From: G020350405 sp964513655
GTDB lineage: Bacteria > Planctomycetota > Phycisphaerae > Sedimentisphaerales > Anaerobacaceae
Reading direction: 5' to 3'
Assembly: GCA_964513655.1 (NCBI GenBank)
Contig: CAZENQ010000115.1
Span: 1-10,185 of the forward strand
Length of the DNA stretch: 10,185 bases
Shown piece after piece: positions 6,209 through 10,185 of this stretch. The translations under genes and the position numbers were made by a program. The notes below the pieces were generated by a model, which saw nothing but the letters and a program-made list of their open reading frames with translations, was not told the DNA's origin and made no database searches. The number at the start of each line of letters is the position of its first letter. Positions within the stretch are counted from its first letter, which is position 1.

Positions 6209-6960
6209 CCGTTAAAAATGGCAAATTAATAATTCGACTCGAGAACATCAAGCGGATTTACAAAGTCGGCATCGAACGTATCCATGCTCTCGACGGAATC
6301 AACTTGGAGCTTTACGAAAACGAGTACATTGCAATCATGGGACATTCCGGCTCCGGCAAGAGCACACTAATGAATGTGATTGGCTGTCTCGACAGAGCAA
6401 CTTCAGGTTACTATCAGTTCGACGGCAAAGACACAACGAAAATGACCGAGGCTGTTCTGGCTAGAATTCGTAACGAGAGAATCGGATTTGTTTTTCAGTC
6501 TTTTGAATTACTTGGTCAGTTATCCGCGCTAAAAAATGTCGAGATGCCCCTGCTTTATTCCCGAAACGGCTGGTTCTCCCGCAGAAAACGCGCTAAAAAA
6601 GCCCTCGAAAGCGTTGGACTCGCAGACCGAATAAAACACAAACCAAACCAACTTTCCGGCGGTGAAAAACAGCGTGTCGCTATCGCAAGAGCACTTGTCT
6701 GTAACCCGAGCATTTTACTGGCCGATGAGCCGACAGGTAATCTTGACAGCAAAACAAGTGAAAGTATTCTCGAAGTCTTCGACCAGCTTCATCGCCAAGG
6801 CCAGACAATAATTATGGTTACCCATGAAGAACATGTGGCCAAGCATGCCAAAAGAATAATTCGGATGGAGGATGGGCGCATCTATAGTGACCTGCCAGCA
6901 GAGGATGCCCAGTCCAATACCGGAACAATAAAGGATGAACAACAGGAGAAGAGCAAATGA
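6205..6960 (+). CDS. MacB/LolD-type ABC transporter ATP-binding protein
   Basis: This 251-aa nucleotide-binding subunit would power the permease encoded next. All ABC motifs are present: Walker A GHSGSGKST (46-54), Q-loop FVFQSFELL (95-103, Gln98), signature LSGGEKQR (150-157), Walker B ILLADEP (170-176, catalytic Glu175), D-loop NLDS (179-182) and the switch histidine in VTHE (His207). The FQSF and ADEPTGNLDS segments are characteristic of the MacB/LolD/FtsE group, which works by mechanotransmission rather than by moving substrate through the membrane. A polar tail of about 25 residues follows the conserved core. The start overlaps the adaptor stop, and the stop overlaps the permease start, each as ATGA, implying coupled translation and balanced subunits. 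In E. coli MacB this domain is fused to the permease; here it is separate. Confidence 0.95.
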   Translation: MTVKNGKLIIRLENIKRIYKVGIERIHALDGINLELYENEYIAIMGHSGSGKSTLMNVIGCLDRATSGYYQFDGKDTTKMTEAVLARIRNERIGFVFQSFELLGQLSALKNVEMPLLYSRNGWFSRRKRAKKALESVGLADRIKHKPNQLSGGEKQRVAIARALVCNPSILLADEPTGNLDSKTSESILEVFDQLHRQGQTIIMVTHEEHVAKHAKRIIRMEDGRIYSDLPAEDAQSNTGTIKDEQQEKSK

Positions 6961-8213
6961 AAGCCTTGTTTATGGCACCTTTAGTTTTTGTACGGCTTCT
7001 GTATCAAAGTGTCTATCTTGCACTGGGACAAATCTGGGCCAATAAGACCAGGTCCATACTTACCACAATCGGCATTGTAATTGGTGTTGCTTCAGTTATT
7101 GCCGTTATCGCCGCTCTTACCGGTCTCAAGAGCAAAGTGCTCAGTCAGGTCGAATCATTCGGGAGCAACAGCATAATTGTTCAGCCAAGACGCCCTGATA
7201 AAGGACCATTAAGCCATTTGCCGTGGGGACGTATTCGCTTTTCCTCAGAAGAGCTTGAGGGTTTGCTCGAACATTGTCCTTCGGTGTCCAGATACTCAAG
7301 GGCAAGTTCGACAGGCCAACGGACCGTTCGACACGGTGAAAGGTCCGTCAGGAATGTTAGAGTAAACGGCATCGAACCATCATGGCATAAAATCGAAAAC
7401 CGACCGATTGTATTGGGAAGAAAATTTTCCATTATTGATGAAACCCGGCCTGTTTGCCTAATCGACCCTGAGTTGCGAGATAAACTGCAACTGGATAAAG
7501 ATTGTACAGGACAATCGATTCGTATTGGTCATAATACCTTTCGCATTGTTGGTGTCATTGAAAGACGCCCTGAATTCGGCTTTGGCGGAGGAGGCCGTGA
7601 AAATTACGAAGTTATTATACCTTTTAAAATGACTTTTAAGTTTGGGGAACCATGGATTTGGGCTCTTGCCGAGAGTAAATCAACTGAAATGCTTGATGAA
7701 GCCGTTGCGGAAATCAGGTTCTTTTTGCGCAGAACACGTCGTATCAAACCCGGTGACCCGGATACCTTCAGAGTCGAGTCCCTCAAAAGTGCGATTAAAA
7801 CGTTCAACGAAATCGCTCTTGTGGTAACCCTGGTAGCCGGTGGAATTGTAGGTATTTCTCTGCTCGTTGGTGGTGTTGGTATTATGAATATTATGCTTGT
7901 ATCGATATCTGAACGCACTAGGGAAATCGGACTTCGAAAGGCGGTAGGGGCAAAAAAATCCGCGATTCTAACGCAGTTTTTGGTCGAAGCGGTTATTTTG
8001 TGTTTTGTTGGAGGACTTGTGGGTCTCGGCATTGGCAATCTTTTAACATTGGCGATATCGCACATTAACCCGGTTCTGGAAAAAACCTACATCCCTGCCT
8101 GGGCAATTGTGCTTTCATTTAGCTTTGCCGGCACTGTAGGTATATGCTTCGGAATATTTCCGGCAATTAAAGCGGCAAGGCTTGATCCTATTGAGGCCCT
8201 TAGACATGAGTAA
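6957..8213 (+). CDS. MacB-type ABC transporter permease (FtsX family)
   Basis: This 418-aa inner-membrane subunit has the MacB layout of four membrane segments with a large periplasmic domain between the first and second. Segment 1 lies at about 34-56, after the conserved NKTRSILTTIGIVIGVAS stretch. The periplasmic domain spans about 60-280. Segments 2 to 4 lie at about 286-316, 340-365 and 381-401. After segment 2, ERTREIGLRKAVGAKK (319-334) is the cytoplasmic coupling helix that contacts the ATPase, and the protein ends in the usual AARLDPIEALRHE. An AGGAG-type ribosome binding site lies inside the end of the ATPase gene. MacB permeases drive periplasmic substrates through the adaptor and TolC channel. 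Known substrates include macrolides, peptides and lipoproteins, but which applies here cannot be read from sequence. Confidence 0.95.
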   Translation: MKALFMAPLVFVRLLYQSVYLALGQIWANKTRSILTTIGIVIGVASVIAVIAALTGLKSKVLSQVESFGSNSIIVQPRRPDKGPLSHLPWGRIRFSSEELEGLLEHCPSVSRYSRASSTGQRTVRHGERSVRNVRVNGIEPSWHKIENRPIVLGRKFSIIDETRPVCLIDPELRDKLQLDKDCTGQSIRIGHNTFRIVGVIERRPEFGFGGGGRENYEVIIPFKMTFKFGEPWIWALAESKSTEMLDEAVAEIRFFLRRTRRIKPGDPDTFRVESLKSAIKTFNEIALVVTLVAGGIVGISLLVGGVGIMNIMLVSISERTREIGLRKAVGAKKSAILTQFLVEAVILCFVGGLVGLGIGNLLTLAISHINPVLEKTYIPAWAIVLSFSFAGTVGICFGIFPAIKAARLDPIEALRHE

Positions 8214-9846
8214 ACGGATTTTTTTAAGATTATACTGGTTTGTTGTTTTCATCGGTTTCGTAATCCTTTTATCAGGTGGTTGCGAGCAATTTATCGACGA
8301 CGAAAATTTTTATGAATTCAACGCTCCGCCTGAGAAATTGCGACAGATAGAAACACTTGATTTGGAGGCTATGGAAGCTAAAATTGACGGCAAAGTTGAC
8401 ACCAATGATGTACCAGCCAAGGAGGTTAGCCTTACCCTGGAGCAGTGTCGAGCATTGGCACTGGAACACAACCTCGACATTAAGGTACAACTTATTGCCC
8501 CCGCTATCGCAGCCAAGAAGGTCAGCGAACAGGAAGCTCGATTCGAGGCTGCATTCTTTTCCAATTTGACGTATAGTAGGACCGATACACCTACATCGAC
8601 AACTCTTTCCGGCTCTAAGGTAGACTACTCCAGAGTTGATCTTGGCGTTGAAGTGCCTTTGCGAACCGGCGGGACTGTAACCTTCGACGTAGCAGACAGC
8701 CGCATCAAAACGAACAATATCTTTTCAACGCTTAACCCTGCTTATGTCTCCGACCTTTCGATTTCTATTAGTCAGCCATTACTACGAAATGCCGGTAAAC
8801 GTGCTAATACTTACGCAATTCGTATTGCTAACTATGAACGACAGCTAACCGATGCCCAGACAAAACTTGAAATGATACGTGTTATTGCTGATGCAGACCG
8901 CTGGTACTGGCGACTTTATGCAGCCAGACGGGAATTGGGTGTGCGGAAAAAAGAGTATGATTTGGCCAAGGCTCAGCTTGAGCAAGCTCAGCGTTTTGTC
9001 GATGCCGGCGAGAGGTCGATGATAGAGATTATTCGAGCCGAAGCTGGTGTTGCTGAGCGACTTGAGGCCATTATAGTGGCAGAGAATGAGTTGCGTGACC
9101 GAGAACGTGAACTAAAGAAACTACTTAACAAGCCTGGATTGAAAATGCAAACGACTACGGTGTTGATACCTGCCACTGAACCGGACCCTGTTCATTATGA
9201 GTTGGATAAACAGTCGTTAGTAGCAAAGGCAATCGATAATCGCATGGAAATGCTTGAGCTGGAGTTGCAAATTGCTGCTGATGTAAGTACTATTGATTAC
9301 CTGCAAAATCAGGCACTCCCTTTAGTTACTCTGGATTATACGTACAATATTAACGGTCTTGGAGCCACGCGAAGCAAGTCATTTGATATGCTTACTGATA
9401 AGAGATTTGAAGACCATCAATTGGGATTACAGTTTCTGGTGCCATTGGGAAATGCGGCCGCCAAAAGCCGGTTGCTTCAGGCCTTTTACCAGCGTAGGCA
9501 GCGGTTAGCAACTCGGGAGAATCGCCAGGCAGCTATTGAACTTGAGGTGCTTAATGCACTCGACCAACTTGAGGCAAACTGGCAACGTATTTTGGCAAGC
9601 AGACAGAACGCAATACTGGCTGGTAGACTATTCGAAGCTGAAAAACGGCAGTTTGAGCTTGGCTTGGGGACATCCACAGACGTACTTGACGCTCAAACAA
9701 CTTTTGCCGATGCTCAAAGTGCCGAGATATCAGCACTCGCTGAGTATCAAATAGCACTTGTTGATTTATCCTACGCCACCGGCACACTACTTGGTGCTGC
9801 AAAGGTGCAATGGCAACCAATCATCCCGAAAAGCGATATTAAATAA
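8206..9846 (+). CDS. TolC-family outer-membrane efflux lipoprotein
   Basis: This 546-aa protein would form the trimeric outer-membrane channel of the exporter. The ATG at 8206 is chosen over an in-frame TTG at 8182 because GAGG (8193-8196) lies 9 nt upstream and a signal peptide follows at once: basic MSKR, a hydrophobic core and LLSGGC with Cys26 as the likely lipidated residue, as in OprM/NodT-type channels. The lipobox is slightly atypical, with Ser at -3. Two outer-membrane efflux repeats are visible. The first starts near VSLTLEQCRALALEHN (74-89) and includes a SISQPLLRNAG strand-turn near 185-198. The second ends with GLGTSTDVLDAQTTFADAQ (from 486) and a final helix, both typical of TolC. 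Long Ala/Gln/Glu-rich helices make up the periplasmic tunnel. It overlaps the permease gene by 8 nt and is the last gene of the operon. Confidence 0.94.
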   Translation: MSKRIFLRLYWFVVFIGFVILLSGGCEQFIDDENFYEFNAPPEKLRQIETLDLEAMEAKIDGKVDTNDVPAKEVSLTLEQCRALALEHNLDIKVQLIAPAIAAKKVSEQEARFEAAFFSNLTYSRTDTPTSTTLSGSKVDYSRVDLGVEVPLRTGGTVTFDVADSRIKTNNIFSTLNPAYVSDLSISISQPLLRNAGKRANTYAIRIANYERQLTDAQTKLEMIRVIADADRWYWRLYAARRELGVRKKEYDLAKAQLEQAQRFVDAGERSMIEIIRAEAGVAERLEAIIVAENELRDRERELKKLLNKPGLKMQTTTVLIPATEPDPVHYELDKQSLVAKAIDNRMEMLELELQIAADVSTIDYLQNQALPLVTLDYTYNINGLGATRSKSFDMLTDKRFEDHQLGLQFLVPLGNAAAKSRLLQAFYQRRQRLATRENRQAAIELEVLNALDQLEANWQRILASRQNAILAGRLFEAEKRQFELGLGTSTDVLDAQTTFADAQSAEISALAEYQIALVDLSYATGTLLGAAKVQWQPIIPKSDIK

Positions 9847-10185
9847 TGAAGAAGCTATAAACATCTTTTTCATAACCATTGCTCTATTGGTAACTGATTC
9901 ACAGATTGACAGAGCACAGGATCAACGTTCGCATTTTTTATGGGTGGACATGGACATTCAATCCTCTCGCACTCACAGCGTCAATAGGATGTTCAATCCG
10001 TTAGTATTCTTGGGCGTATAAAGCCATATCCCCTGAAAGCCTAATCCAGAATGATATCATCTTTTGTTTTTAGCAAAAACTTTCCGATAATCACCTGGCA
10101 GAGGGCAGGTGGCCGGGGTGCAACAGAAGCAAGTAAAAAGGGAAAAGTAAAAACTGTCCGAACCGAAGGTAAGCACAGCTTCGAA
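9847..10185. other. Non-coding tail after the efflux operon
   Basis: No gene is supported in these 339 bases. Just after the stop, GAAGAAG (9848-9854) can pair with CTTTTTC (9865-9871), one G-U included, as a weak terminator-like stem. Other small symmetries are TGCTCT (9880-9885) with AGAGCA (9911-9916), the palindrome ATGATATCAT (10051-10060), GTTTTT (10066-10071) with AAAAAC (10075-10080), and CACCTG (10092-10097) with CAGGTG (10106-10111). The final 60 bases are A/G-rich, like the tract near 4310-4465. Confidence 0.5.

Noticed and set aside
9758..10021. Open frame of 87 codons running out of the end of the TolC-family gene
   Set aside because: Its first third overlaps the channel gene out of frame, the remainder has no recognisable features and no ribosome binding site fits.

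Overview
The window reads as two unrelated genetic blocks, both on the + strand, separated by about 880 bases of repeat-rich non-coding DNA. The host has an outer membrane: a complete periplasmic adaptor, ABC transporter and TolC-type outer-membrane channel set is present. Base composition is moderate. The intergenic DNA carries purine-rich low-complexity and short repeated sequences of a kind I associate with anaerobic sediment lineages such as Planctomycetota (Phycisphaerae-like). That taxonomic guess is weak and rests on general impression only.

Block 1 (about 1-3984) holds one very large gene. Its product (about 1261 aa) is an SMC/Rad50-type ABC ATPase with a Walker A motif near the N-terminus, a long coiled coil broken by a CPVC zinc-hook motif, and then the signature, Walker B and H-loop. 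Past the ATPase come a helical region and two S24 (LexA/UmuD-like) folds in tandem. The last fold has an apparently intact Ser-Lys dyad (Ser1181, Lys1218) with the 37-residue separation of LexA and UmuD. The fold before it aligns to it over its second half but has lost both catalytic residues. I know of Rad50-like zinc-hook ATPases fused or coupled to effectors in phage defence (RloC, Lamassu LmuB), but I do not recognise this ATPase-S24 architecture as a named system. It is the best candidate for something undescribed, possibly a self-contained conflict or DNA-damage-sensing protein. A hairpin closes the gene. Its G-rich sense strand and codon choice differ visibly from the efflux genes, which suits recent transfer.

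The spacer (3931-4810) has no convincing gene. It contains the hairpin, a short direct-repeat pair, nested inverted repeats, a degenerate 7-bp tandem array and, at its right end, a good sigma70-type promoter followed by a perfect 7+7 inverted repeat that could be an operator.

Block 2 (4811-9846) is a compact four-gene operon for a MacAB-TolC-like tripartite exporter: HlyD-family adaptor, MacB/LolD-type ATPase, MacB-type permease and TolC-family outer-membrane lipoprotein. Neighbouring genes overlap by 4, 4 and 8 bases, so translation is probably coupled. The ATPase and permease, fused in E. coli MacB, are separate here. The substrate cannot be told from sequence. The last 339 bases contain no gene I can support.
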